From Bradyrhizobium tropiciagri (lineage in GTDB: Bacteria > Pseudomonadota > Alphaproteobacteria > Rhizobiales > Xanthobacteraceae): 64,000 nucleotides of DNA. Both the position numbers and the translations under genes were made by a program. Of the stretch, positions 43,434 through 52,034 are shown one piece after another. The first letter of the stretch is position 1, and each line of letters begins with the position of its first letter. The DNA is taken from positions 124,001 through 188,000 of the forward strand of contig NZ_JAFCKF010000007.1 in the NCBI RefSeq assembly GCF_018130545.1, given 5' to 3'. A model generated the notes under the pieces. That model did not search any database. It was not told the origin of the DNA and worked only from the letters and a program-made list of their open reading frames with translations.

Positions 43434-43630
43434 TGTCCTCTCCTAATCGCTGATCTGTTGTGTCCAAAATCGCCAATCCGGCATCCCTGGTCCCCCGGAT
43501 CTCAGAGACCGAAAGCGCGCCAGTTTGAGAGAAAGGCTGCTATTTTCAGCACATCCTCTGTGATAGGCTGCCGCAGCACGATAACGTGAACTGACAAAGT
43601 GTTTGCAGAATCTGCCAATCTGGAGGGAAC

Positions 43631-44659
43631 TTGAGGCGCGTCTCGTGGGCATCAATGACTGTCCCGATGCGCTACGTCCGCGGCATGGTGGATGCGGCAG
43701 CCGTGCGGGGCGTCCGGCGGGACGAAGTGTTGGCTTGGGCCGGCGGCATCAATCCGGAGATGCTGGATGCCTCACGCTCGCGGGTAAGCCTTAAGCAGTT
43801 TTCGCGGCTGTATAGCGCCGTAGCCCTTCATCTTGAGGATGAAGCGGCAGGATTGTCGGCTTACGGCGTCCCGCTAGGCGCGGCGGAAACGATGATCCGC
43901 TCCGGTGTCACAGCAACCTCACTCGCCGATGGAGTTGAAATCCTCGCGAAGGCTCTCAATGCAGTTCTTCCGGGAATCAAAGTCGAGAGCTTCATCAGCC
44001 AGGACGAGCTGGGCATAGCGATGAGTGAAATCCGCCCCAGCACCACAGATCGTCATAGTACTTTCGAAGTCTGCTTACTGACAACTTATGCTGCGATGGC
44101 TTGGCTGTACGGCAGAAGGCTGCCCCTATTGTCCGTCGATTTTCCGAATGCGGCGCCTCGTCATCTGTACGAGCTTCGAACCCTGTTCGCGGGAACACTG
44201 CGGTTCAATCAGCCTTGCGCAAGTTTGCGCTTTAGCAACGAACACGCATCGCTTCCGGTGCTGCGCACCCCTGCCGAAGTTACGAAATTTCTGCGGAGAG
44301 CTCCACGCAGCTTGATTGAGGCTCTCTTGACGAGAGGAGAACTAGCGGTCCTGGTTCGGAGCAGCATCCACGAGCACCTGCCAAAACTAATCTCGTTGAA
44401 CGAGGTGGCAGAACGATTTGCCTTGTCGCCGCGCTCATTGCACCGGAAATTGGAAGCAGAAGGAGAATCATTCCAGAAGATCAAAGACGACTTGCGACGG
44501 GATCTGTCAATCTACGCGTTGACACGCACAAGCCAACCGCTCAAACAGATCGCAATTGATGTGGGTTTCTCAGATCAGACGTCATTTCAGCGGGCTTTCG
44601 TGGAGTGGACCGGCCGCCCTCCCGGAGAATGGCGCCGAATGGCTAGTTCGCACAAATAG
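43631..44659 (+). CDS. AraC-family transcriptional regulator
   Basis: 342 residues starting at TTG 43631 behind GGAGGGAAC; an ATG at 43655 is possible. The N-terminal arabinose-binding-like domain of the OruR/ArgR kind is followed by a C-terminal AraC DNA-binding domain: LISLNEVAERFALSPRSLHRKL, then LKQIAIDVGFSDQTSFQRAF and WTGRPPGEWRR. These proteins usually activate neighbouring catabolic genes when a substrate binds. The gene is divergent from the thiolase-led minus-strand run, which is its likely target. A small palindrome GCAGA-A-TCTGC lies at 43605-43615, between the two starts. Confidence 0.9.
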   Translation: MRRVSWASMTVPMRYVRGMVDAAAVRGVRRDEVLAWAGGINPEMLDASRSRVSLKQFSRLYSAVALHLEDEAAGLSAYGVPLGAAETMIRSGVTATSLADGVEILAKALNAVLPGIKVESFISQDELGIAMSEIRPSTTDRHSTFEVCLLTTYAAMAWLYGRRLPLLSVDFPNAAPRHLYELRTLFAGTLRFNQPCASLRFSNEHASLPVLRTPAEVTKFLRRAPRSLIEALLTRGELAVLVRSSIHEHLPKLISLNEVAERFALSPRSLHRKLEAEGESFQKIKDDLRRDLSIYALTRTSQPLKQIAIDVGFSDQTSFQRAFVEWTGRPPGEWRRMASSHK

Positions 44660-44697
44660 GAGCCCTCCCAAAGTCCTCGGTGGCAGCGAGAGGAAAT

Positions 44698-45480
44698 CTA
44701 CTTGTGACTGAAGACCGGGGGCCGCTTTTCAAGAAAAGCCTGTACTCCCTCACGCGCATCGGGACCGGCAGCGACCCGCCGCACAACGTCGGCTTCGATT
44801 GCAAGGCCGGCATCCGTTAAAACAGGTCCGGACGCCTCGACGCATGTTCGTATTCCGTCGATCGCAAGTTGGCTGTACTGCAGGATCGAATTCACGAACT
44901 CGAAAGCTTGTTCCATCAGGGATGTCTGAGCGTCGGCGACCCGTGTGACGAGCCCCATCGCCAATGCGTCAGTGGCGACAACCACACGTCCCGTCAGCAT
45001 CAGATCGAGAGCAAGAGATCGTCCAACCAGTGCAGGAAGAAACTGTGTCCCGCCGTAGCTTGGCAGCACTCCAAGCCTGATCTCAGGAAGAGCCATTCTG
45101 GCGTGCGGGGCCGCGATTCGAAACGTGCAAGCCATTGCAAGCTCGAGGCCACCACCAAACGCAAAACCGTTGATTGCCGCAACGCTAAGGACCGATGTCC
45201 TCGACAACCGCAGAAACAGCTTCGTGGCCATCTGCGCCTTGTCGATTGCCTCGACGGCATCGGGGCCCACTGCCTCCGTCAGGTCGGCGCCGGCCGAGAA
45301 TGCCCGATCGCCCTCGCCCGTGATAATCAGAAACCGCTTCTTGTCTCGTTCAAGGCAATCAAGGCACTCCGCGAGCCCCGTGAGCATCGACAGCGTCAGT
45401 GCATTCAAGCGATCTCCGCGCAACAGGCGGAATACTGCCCCACCGTCACACCACTCGACCGAATAGTCATTTACCGTCAT
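44698..45480 (-). CDS. Enoyl-CoA hydratase
   Basis: A 260-residue crotonase with both hydratase acid residues: GFAFGGGLELAMACTF and ALPEIRLGVLPSYGGTQ. FSAGADLTEAVG is the second oxyanion-hole loop. It should add water to a trans-2-enoyl-CoA giving the S-3-hydroxyacyl-CoA. It is convergent with the AraC gene and follows the nitroreductase gene by 36 bp on the minus strand, so those two are probably one unit under operator candidate B. Confidence 0.89.
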   Translation of the reverse strand: MTVNDYSVEWCDGGAVFRLLRGDRLNALTLSMLTGLAECLDCLERDKKRFLIITGEGDRAFSAGADLTEAVGPDAVEAIDKAQMATKLFLRLSRTSVLSVAAINGFAFGGGLELAMACTFRIAAPHARMALPEIRLGVLPSYGGTQFLPALVGRSLALDLMLTGRVVVATDALAMGLVTRVADAQTSLMEQAFEFVNSILQYSQLAIDGIRTCVEASGPVLTDAGLAIEADVVRRVAAGPDAREGVQAFLEKRPPVFSHK

Positions 45481-45516
45481 CGTGGTATCGCGCCTGATTG
45501 TGCGGACTGCCCTAAA

Positions 45517-46188
45517 TCAAAACCCGAGGATCGTCGTATACTCCACGAGACCCGCACGATCGGTTCGCAGTGTGTTGACCGGGTGATCCGTATTGGCGTA
45601 GCCCAAAGCCATACCGCAAAAAACCATCAAATGCGGCGGTAGATCCACAAATTCCGTGATTGTTTTGTGCCAACCTGCCCACGCCTCCTGGGGGCATGTG
45701 CTCAGGCCCTTCTCCACTGCGAGCAGCATGATCGACTGGATATACATTCCCAGATCAGCCCACTGGCCAAGCCCCATCTGGCGATCAATAGCGAATATCA
45801 GACCAATCGGCGCACCGAAGAACTCGAAGTTCTTTGCGAACTGCTTCAGTCGAGCCTGTTTGTCTTCGCGAGGGATTCCGAGCGTCCGATAAAGGTCTTC
45901 GCCGTTCGTGAAACGTCGCGTCTTATATGGGTCGGTCAAATTTGGTGGATAGATATTGTATTCGGTACCTTCCCCCATGGGATGGTCTTTGAGGCGCTCC
46001 GCGACGATCGACTTGAACCCAGACAGCTTTTCGCCGGCCAGTACCCAAACGTGCCAGGGCTGCAGATTGCCGCCGGACGGCGAGCGCGCGGCCGCGAGTA
46101 GTATGTCTTCGACAGTCTGTCTCGGGACCGGCTTGTCCAGGAATGCTCGGACGGACATTCGCTTATCCAACGCCTCAGAGACATTCAT
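45517..46188 (-). CDS. Nitroreductase-family FMN oxidoreductase
   Basis: 223 residues: DKRMSVRAFLDKPVP at the N-terminus, AARSPSGGNLQPWHVW for FMN, and MALGYANTDHPVNTLRTDRA at the end. The fold and length suit nitrobenzoate-reductase-like dimers that use NAD(P)H. It is divergent from the solute-binding protein gene at 46385, repeating the pairing of nitroreductase and binding protein seen at 22780/21532. It probably reduces an enone, quinone or nitro group of an imported compound. The substrate is unknown. Confidence 0.87.
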   Translation of the reverse strand: MNVSEALDKRMSVRAFLDKPVPRQTVEDILLAAARSPSGGNLQPWHVWVLAGEKLSGFKSIVAERLKDHPMGEGTEYNIYPPNLTDPYKTRRFTNGEDLYRTLGIPREDKQARLKQFAKNFEFFGAPIGLIFAIDRQMGLGQWADLGMYIQSIMLLAVEKGLSTCPQEAWAGWHKTITEFVDLPPHLMVFCGMALGYANTDHPVNTLRTDRAGLVEYTTILGF

Positions 46189-46241
46189 GTTCGATCCTCG
46201 CGTGCGGTGACCGCCCGGTTGCCGGGGCGCTGGACGTTGAT

Positions 46242-46262
46242 TTAATTAGTCGGCCAACTAAT
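46242..46262. promoter_or_regulatory. TTGGTC-type operator candidate, site B
   Basis: The core ATTAGTCGGCCAACTAAT (46245-46262) is an almost perfect palindrome centred on GGCC, with one mismatched pair. It stands between the divergent nitroreductase (start 46188) and binding-protein (start 46385) genes. Reversed it reads ATTAGTTGGCCGACTAAT, containing the shared TTGG(T/C)(C/T)(A/G)A core. Confidence 0.6.
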
Positions 46263-46384
46263 ATCTAGTCAAGCTCCTTAAGGCGAACGCTGGTCGAAAG
46301 CGACCTAAATGGGTGCTGCTCGCATCGTGCAACCGGATCCGCTGGGGTTCCGCGGCTCGAACAAATCAGAGGGGAAGGAAAGCG

Positions 46385-47614
46385 ATGTACGCTTCGTTCA
46401 GCCGACTAGCTGCCTGGGTGACCGTCATCGCAAGCCTTTCCGCGGATCCTGCTTGGGCGCAGAAGAAATATGATCCCGGCGCCAGCGATACTGAGATCAA
46501 AATCGGTCACTTCGCACCCTATTCGGGACCGGCCTCAGCTTTCAGCGTCGTCGGCAAGGTAGAGGCAGCCTATTTCAAGATGATCAATGATCACGGAGGC
46601 ATCAACGGACGCCAAGTAAGATTCGTGTCCTATGACGATGGATACTCTCCGCCCAAGGCAGTCGAACAGGTTCGCAAATTGGTCGAAAGCGACGAAGTGT
46701 TGTTGGTCTTTAACGGCCTGGGGACACCATCAAACTCTGCGATCCAGAAATACATGAATGCGAAAAGAGTGCCTCAGCTCTTTGTCGCGAGCGGCGCGAC
46801 GAAGTGGGGTGACCCGAAAACCTTTCCTTGGACCATGGGATGGCAGCCGCCCTATCAGAGCGAAGCGCGCATTTATGCCAAGTATCTTCTGCAGGAGCGA
46901 CCCGACGCCAAGATTGCTGTCTTCTACCAAAACGACGATTTCGGTCGCGATTACCTGAAAGGTTTAAAGGATGGCCTAGGCGACAAGGCTTCATCCATGA
47001 TCGTTGCCGAATCGAGTTACGAAGTATCTGAGCCGACAATCGACACTCACGTCGTCAAGCTACGGGATAGCGGGGCTGACGTTTTCGCCAATTTCGCATC
47101 GCCGAAGTTTGCGGCTCAGGCCATTCGGAAGATGGCCGAGGTCAAGTGGAATCCCGTCCATATCCTGAACAATACAGCTAGCTCCATCGGATCCGTCATC
47201 AAACCTGCCGGTCCTGAGAACGCTCAAGGAATTATCTCGGCGGCATTCACGAAGGATAGTTCGGACGAGCAGTGGAATAGCGACGAATGGATGAAGATGT
47301 TCTACGCGTTTATGGATGAATACGCACCGAACGTGAGCCGGTCTGAGATACTTGCGGTTTATGCGTACGGCGTCGCGTCAACGCTTGTGCAAACGCTCCA
47401 GCAGTGCGGAGATGATCTAACTCGTACCAACGTAATGAAGCAGGCCGCGAGCTTGAAGAACTACCGAAATGAAGCACTACTACCCGGTGTCACCATCAAC
47501 ACTGGACCAGACGACTTCTACCCCATCGAGCAATTGCGCCTCATGCGTTTCAAAGGCGACAAATGGGATTTGTTTGGCGAAACGATCTCAGGCGAAATTG
47601 GCGGAAACCAATGA
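46385..47614 (+). CDS. Branched-chain amino acid-type ABC substrate-binding protein
   Basis: 409 residues from the ATG at 46385, behind AAGGAAAG. The signal peptide ends at AWAQ near residue 24. Mature sequence: DTEIKIGHFAPYSGPASAFS, INGRQVRFVSYDD, YSPPKAVEQVRKLVESDEV. It is clearly paralogous to the protein at 21532 over its whole length. No Liv-type permease is nearby. It leads a plus-strand pair with the epoxide hydrolase 145 bp downstream. It would deliver an organic acid, possibly aromatic or alicyclic, to an importer encoded elsewhere. Confidence 0.9.
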   Translation: MYASFSRLAAWVTVIASLSADPAWAQKKYDPGASDTEIKIGHFAPYSGPASAFSVVGKVEAAYFKMINDHGGINGRQVRFVSYDDGYSPPKAVEQVRKLVESDEVLLVFNGLGTPSNSAIQKYMNAKRVPQLFVASGATKWGDPKTFPWTMGWQPPYQSEARIYAKYLLQERPDAKIAVFYQNDDFGRDYLKGLKDGLGDKASSMIVAESSYEVSEPTIDTHVVKLRDSGADVFANFASPKFAAQAIRKMAEVKWNPVHILNNTASSIGSVIKPAGPENAQGIISAAFTKDSSDEQWNSDEWMKMFYAFMDEYAPNVSRSEILAVYAYGVASTLVQTLQQCGDDLTRTNVMKQAASLKNYRNEALLPGVTINTGPDDFYPIEQLRLMRFKGDKWDLFGETISGEIGGNQ

Positions 47615-47759
47615 TGCCCTGCAAGACGGACCCTTGTCTCTAGAAGTTGCTGGCGCTGTCCCGGTCGAACCCGGAAGCTGGCGGTGAGACGTGTAGCAAT
47701 GGCCCAACACGTCGATTTCGGCAATGTTCGTACGAAACGAAGGAACAGGAGGAATTCCA

Positions 47760-48911
47760 GTGACAGTAAACTCCTTCAAGCTACACATAACGGATTCCGC
47801 CATTGAAGACCTTCGACGACGTCTTGCCAGCACGAGATTGCCCGCGCCGATACCCGGATGTCCCTGGCAGCACGGAACAAGCGTCCCATACCTCGCGGAG
47901 CTAATTCGCTATTGGCGTGAGAAGTTCGACTGGCGCGCGGAGGAAGACCGCCTCAACGTTTTTCCTCAGTCAATCGTGAAATTAGCAGACGTCGATTTGC
48001 ATTGCCTTCACGTACCTGGAAAGGGTCCTTCTCCGCGTCCGCTCCTGCTGTGTCACGGCTGGCCCGGCTCGGTCTTCGAATTTCTTGAAATCATTCCGCG
48101 GTTGACAGATCCGGCAAGGTTCGGCGGCGACCCTTCTCGCTCGTTCACGGTAGTCGCGCCATCAATGCCGGGTTACGGACTGTCTTTCCAAGCGGGCCAG
48201 CGTGGGTTTGGTGTCGAGGAGATCGCGGAACGCTACGTACAATTAATGGAGGTGCTGGGTTATGACCGCTTCGTTGTCCAGGGAGGCGACTGGGGCGCAT
48301 TTGTCGGCACACGAATGGCGCTGCAATTCCCGCAAAACGTGATGGGCCTGCATCTGAACCTCATGCCGCTGCGCCGCGAAAAGCGAGCTGCCGAAGATAG
48401 CTTCGAAGAAAAGGCCTACGACGATGAGCTCGCCGCTTGGCTAAAAGAGGAGATGGGGTACTACTGGATTCAAGGGACGCGACCGCAGACACTCTCATTT
48501 GGCCTGAACGATTCGCCGGCGGGACTTGCCGCATGGATCGCAGAAAAATTTCGGGCTTGGTCTGATTGTGATGGAGAAATCGAAAACGCAATAAGCCGCG
48601 ATCGATTGCTTGCTAACATTTGCTTCTACTGGTTCACCGGTACCATCGGGTCTTCCTGCTATCCCTATTATGCGCGCATGCATCGTCCCTGGCCGACACC
48701 AGCCGGGCAGACCATCCAGGTACCCATGGCCTATACAGAATTTCCAAAGGAGATGGTCCGGCCTCCTCGCTCGTTGGCTGAAAAGACCTTCACCAATATT
48801 CGGCGCTGGACGGTGATGCCGAAGGGAGGCCACTTCGCCGCCCTCGAACAACCCGCGCTACTTGCTCAGGATATCGTCGAATTCGACCGCCAGATTGACT
48901 CACGACTGTAA
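47760..48911 (+). CDS. Epoxide hydrolase (EHN-domain alpha/beta-hydrolase)
   Basis: 383 residues from GTG 47760 with AGGAGG at 47747-47752; the ATG at 47724 lacks a site. The N-terminal EHN region (FKLHITDSAIEDLRRRL) precedes the alpha/beta-hydrolase core. LLLCHGWPGSVFEF is the oxyanion loop, VVQGGDWGAFVGT holds nucleophile Asp177, and KGGHFAALEQP the His358 base. Members open epoxides through a covalent Asp ester in the cytoplasm. An epoxide-forming step has no obvious gene here; epoxyacyl-CoA or a xenobiotic epoxide are possible substrates. Confidence 0.88.
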   Translation: MTVNSFKLHITDSAIEDLRRRLASTRLPAPIPGCPWQHGTSVPYLAELIRYWREKFDWRAEEDRLNVFPQSIVKLADVDLHCLHVPGKGPSPRPLLLCHGWPGSVFEFLEIIPRLTDPARFGGDPSRSFTVVAPSMPGYGLSFQAGQRGFGVEEIAERYVQLMEVLGYDRFVVQGGDWGAFVGTRMALQFPQNVMGLHLNLMPLRREKRAAEDSFEEKAYDDELAAWLKEEMGYYWIQGTRPQTLSFGLNDSPAGLAAWIAEKFRAWSDCDGEIENAISRDRLLANICFYWFTGTIGSSCYPYYARMHRPWPTPAGQTIQVPMAYTEFPKEMVRPPRSLAEKTFTNIRRWTVMPKGGHFAALEQPALLAQDIVEFDRQIDSRL

Positions 48912-48919
48912 TATCATGC

Positions 48920-48936
48920 GCGGCACTTTGTGCCGC
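48920..48936. terminator. Hairpin between convergent genes
   Basis: GCGGCAC, loop TTT, GTGCCGC: a perfect 7-bp stem in the 42 bp between the convergent epoxide hydrolase and CoA ligase genes. It has no T-run, so it is only a candidate two-way transcript end. Confidence 0.45.
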
Positions 48937-48953
48937 TCAGCGTCGGCGGTCGT

Positions 48954-50495
48954 CTAGCCCACAATCCGGGAATCAGCTTTCCCCCAGTAGCTGTCTCTCA
49001 GCAGTCGCTTGTAAAGCTTTCCCGTCGGATGGCGCGGGAGCTCCTTCATAAAGTCGATCTGGCGCGGTAGCTTTACCCCAGACAATCGTTCTCGCATCCA
49101 GCCTGTGAGCTCCCCGGCGAATTCGGGATTTGCGTCAGTCCAGTCCATCGGCTGGATAACCGCCACGACGCGCTCGCCCATCTCCTCGTCTGGCGCACCG
49201 ATTACGGCCGCATCCATGACGCGAGGGTGTGTCGTCAAAAGGTTTTCAATCTCTTGCGGATAGATGTTCACGCCGCCGGAAATGATCATGAAACTCTTGC
49301 GATCGGTAAGATAAAGATATCCATCCTCATCCACCCAACCTACATCGCCCACAGTCGCCCAGCCTAATGCGTTGAGCGCACTGGCCGTTCTTTCCGGGTC
49401 GTTGTGGTAGCTTAGCGGCAGACCACCTTCGAAATAAATCGTACCTTCCTGTCGGGGCGGCAAGAGGTGGCCGTCATCCCGACAAATCTTTACATTTCCT
49501 ACTACGGCTTTTCCTACGGATCCCTTCCGCAGAAGCCATTCTTCGGAGCTGATCATGGTAAAGCCGATGCCCTCAGTACACGAATAGTACTCCTGGAGCA
49601 CGGGTCCCCACCAGTCGATCATGGCTTCCTTGATTTGCACAGGACACGGGGCAGCAGAGTGTATCGCGCATCTCAGCGACGAGACATCGTGCTTGGATCT
49701 CACATCACTGGGTAATTTAAGCATCCGCACAAAATGCGTCGGAACGAATTGGGCAATGGTGACCTTGTGCCTCTCGATTGTCACCAGCGCCAATTCGGCG
49801 TCGAAATGTTCTAAAACGATTGCCGTACCGCCAGCCTTTTGCACGCACATTGTCCATCTGAGCGGAGCCGAGTGATAAAGCGGGGCCGGACAAAGATATA
49901 CGCTTTCTTGGTTTACTCCGAACAATGCGCCAACTTTGTCCATCATGGTGATGGCATTAATTGCCTCGTTGTCTGGCAATTCGGATCGAATGCCTTTGGG
50001 CTTACCGGTGGTGCCGGATGAGTAGAGCATGTCGGCACCTGCGCTCTGATCGGCAATGGGCGTGCTGGGTAACCCTTCTGTCGCTGCTTGCCAAAATACG
50101 TAAGGGGAATCGCACGGGCAGATCATCGACAGCGCGATATCTGATAACAACTTGGCCAGAGCTTCCGTATCGCACGCCACGTTCTTGGATGTAATGAGCA
50201 GGCGCGCTCCGCTGTCCCGAACGATGTACTCTATCTCTCCAGCCGTGAGCCGGCTCGATATACAGACGAAGTAAAGCCCCGACTTCTGAGCGGCCCATAC
50301 GATTTCGAAGAATATTGGATTGTTTTCCAGGCACAGCGCGATTGTATCGCCTCGCGTGAGACCGCAGGACCGCAGGTAATGTGCCGCCTTGTTTGAGCGG
50401 TCCTCGAGCTGGCGGAACGTGACAATCTCGCCACCGGGGACCATGACGACCGCCGGCTTGTTCGGGCTCATCTTCGCGTGTATTTGCGGATGCAT
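48954..50495 (-). CDS. AMP-forming acyl-CoA ligase
   Basis: 513 residues from the ATG at 50495, which has GGGAGGTGGT directly before it; an upstream ATG at 50585 would overlap the operator candidate. Motifs: LYSSGTTGKPKGIRSE, YYSCTEGIGFTMI (Ser-Cys in place of the usual Gly-Met), ATVGDVGWVDEDG (Val where others have His-Thr-Gly), TDRKSFMIISGGVNIYP and HPTGKLYKRLL. These small variations are typical of a distinct ligase clade often seen in Alphaproteobacteria and Actinobacteria. It activates an unknown carboxylic acid. It is monocistronic and preceded by site C. Confidence 0.89.
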   Translation of the reverse strand: MHPQIHAKMSPNKPAVVMVPGGEIVTFRQLEDRSNKAAHYLRSCGLTRGDTIALCLENNPIFFEIVWAAQKSGLYFVCISSRLTAGEIEYIVRDSGARLLITSKNVACDTEALAKLLSDIALSMICPCDSPYVFWQAATEGLPSTPIADQSAGADMLYSSGTTGKPKGIRSELPDNEAINAITMMDKVGALFGVNQESVYLCPAPLYHSAPLRWTMCVQKAGGTAIVLEHFDAELALVTIERHKVTIAQFVPTHFVRMLKLPSDVRSKHDVSSLRCAIHSAAPCPVQIKEAMIDWWGPVLQEYYSCTEGIGFTMISSEEWLLRKGSVGKAVVGNVKICRDDGHLLPPRQEGTIYFEGGLPLSYHNDPERTASALNALGWATVGDVGWVDEDGYLYLTDRKSFMIISGGVNIYPQEIENLLTTHPRVMDAAVIGAPDEEMGERVVAVIQPMDWTDANPEFAGELTGWMRERLSGVKLPRQIDFMKELPRHPTGKLYKRLLRDSYWGKADSRIVG

Positions 50496-50574
50496 ACCAC
50501 CTCCCTGCGATCTTCGGTCTTGAGCCAACCAATTGGAAAGGCGCCATTTTGTTGCCATGTTGGCCGACCGAAAC

Positions 50575-50600
50575 AAATTAGTCAATCAACCAATTAATTT
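50575..50600. promoter_or_regulatory. TTGGTC-type operator candidate, site C
   Basis: On the minus strand the core reads AATTAATTGGTTGATTGA followed by CTAAT, 80 bp upstream of the CoA ligase start. It matches site A at 16101 in 18 or more of 22 positions. A further TTGGCCGA at 50560-50567 and CCAACCAATTGG at 50524-50535 are similar and may be extra half-sites. Confidence 0.57.
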
Positions 50601-51002
50601 CTTGATCCGGTCGCGCCGACGAACTAAAGGACTGGCGAGACAAGTCGTAGTTCGGCGCTACTGGCTATCTAGCGTTTCTCCCAAACTTGCCGCGTCGGAT
50701 CTTCGGACCGACGCGGCATTTTTTTGGCTTTCGAATGTCCCTGGACCGAGCTTCGATTGGGCCACGAAGCAGAATTGCGCGGGCCTAGGTGCGGATGTGC
50801 CGCTATCTGAGCGAAGAATGCCTCGCGCTTGCCTTTCTGATCGTCAATCGGGCTACAAATTTTGGACGCCTGGTGACGTCAAGCGAATCCTCGCTCTAAT
50901 GTCCAGGGCTGCTGCACGCGCATTAGAATAGATGCTCTGATCAACTTGGCTGGTAGATAGCCCATGAAGTCTGATATTGGCGGCGTTGTTCTCGGCCTCC
51001 AG
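50586..51002. other. 417-bp interval with an isolated terminator
   Basis: Plus-strand frames here, including one to 50931 ending in DVKRILALMSRAAARALE, match no family I know and have no convincing start. The notable content is site C at the left edge and the strong hairpin at 50688-50725. A short untranslated plus-strand transcript ending there is possible. Confidence 0.5.
50688..50725 (+). terminator. Strong rho-independent terminator
   Basis: An 11-bp perfect stem, TGCCGCGTCGG (50688-50698) with CCGACGCGGCA (50708-50718), around a loop containing TTCG, followed by seven Ts (50719-50725). By classic criteria this is a strong intrinsic terminator for a plus-strand transcript. No coding gene ends in front of it. 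Confidence 0.85.
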
Positions 51003-51971
51003 TCATCGATCCAGCTTGATTCCAGCGGCTTGGATCAGAGCCCTGTTCGCAGCGAGTTCGCGAACAACGAGCGCATCGATTTCGTTAGGAGTAAGAGGCC
51101 AGGGCTCCACTCCGAGGCGTTTCAAACTACGCTGGACACCGGCGTCGGCGAGTACTTTGGTCCCTGCGGAGTGCAACTCGTCGACTATAACGCGCGGTGT
51201 CTTCAACGGCACAAATATGGCGTACCAGATGGCCGTTTCGGCGCCTTGAAGGCCAACATCCGGCGGAGTTGGCACATTTGGAAGATCAATTGCGCGCTTC
51301 GACGTGGAAACCATGAGCGCGCGGACTTGGCCGTCACGGATCAGAGGAAGCGCGGTAGACAAGGGACAAAAGTAGAAATCTATTCTTCCGCCGAGAATGT
51401 CTGTGACAACCTCGCCGCCGCCTCGGTAGGGAACATGTACCGCGTCAAATCCAGCGCGATGGCGGAATTTTTCTGCGCTGACATGGGTCGAAGTGCCGAT
51501 ACCTGAGGAGCCGAAGCTGATTGATCCTGGTTTGGCTTTAGCCGCAACAATGAGTTCGTCCACTGATGTCCAGGGACGAAGAGAGGATACGATTAGGACG
51601 TTTGGGCTGGAGCCTATCATCAAGACGCCTGACAAATCCTTGGCAGCATCGTAGGGAAGATTCCCGAACATGGCAGGCGCAATTGTATGAGCCGACGAGT
51701 TGGCTAATATCGAATATCCATCCGGTTCGGATCGCGCCACGGCGGCAACGCCGATCGTACCGCCACCACCTACCCGGTTCTCCACGACAATGGGCTGGCC
51801 CAACTCTCGAGAGAGCGGTTCGAAAACCGTCCGTGGTACGACGTCAGTCGCACTGCCGGCACCGTAGGGGATGTAGGCCTTGATGATCTTCGACGGCCAC
51901 TGTTCCGCTCCCGCCGCAGGCGAGGCCAAGAGGCATATCGCGGCACATAGTCCAAATATCGATTTGACCAT
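51003..51971 (-). CDS. TctC/Bug-family solute-binding protein
   Basis: 322 residues from ATG 51971, with a signal peptide ending at AAGA near residue 22. The mature part starts EQWPSKIIKAYIPYGAGSATD and has the Bug hallmarks ENRVGGGGTIGVAAVA, PDGYSILANSS, VPYRGGGEVVTDILGG and TSKRAIDLPNVPT. Such proteins capture carboxylates for tripartite tricarboxylate transporters. No TctA or TctB gene is in the window, so it is an orphan, as is common for the family. It ends the minus-strand unit with the gamma-glutamyltransferase-like, MFS and DsdA genes, and probably binds a related acid. Confidence 0.9.
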   Translation of the reverse strand: MVKSIFGLCAAICLLASPAAGAEQWPSKIIKAYIPYGAGSATDVVPRTVFEPLSRELGQPIVVENRVGGGGTIGVAAVARSEPDGYSILANSSAHTIAPAMFGNLPYDAAKDLSGVLMIGSSPNVLIVSSLRPWTSVDELIVAAKAKPGSISFGSSGIGTSTHVSAEKFRHRAGFDAVHVPYRGGGEVVTDILGGRIDFYFCPLSTALPLIRDGQVRALMVSTSKRAIDLPNVPTPPDVGLQGAETAIWYAIFVPLKTPRVIVDELHSAGTKVLADAGVQRSLKRLGVEPWPLTPNEIDALVVRELAANRALIQAAGIKLDR

Positions 51972-52034
51972 TTTGCTTCCCCAAATCGCGCAATCAATCG
52001 CGGCTCTTTCGGAAATTCGAGAGCGGAAGGACAC

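Noticed and set aside
50533-50931. A 132-codon plus-strand frame across the 50.6-50.9 kb interval
   Set aside because: It would be read through the strong terminator at 50688-50725 and has no recognisable domain or ribosome site.
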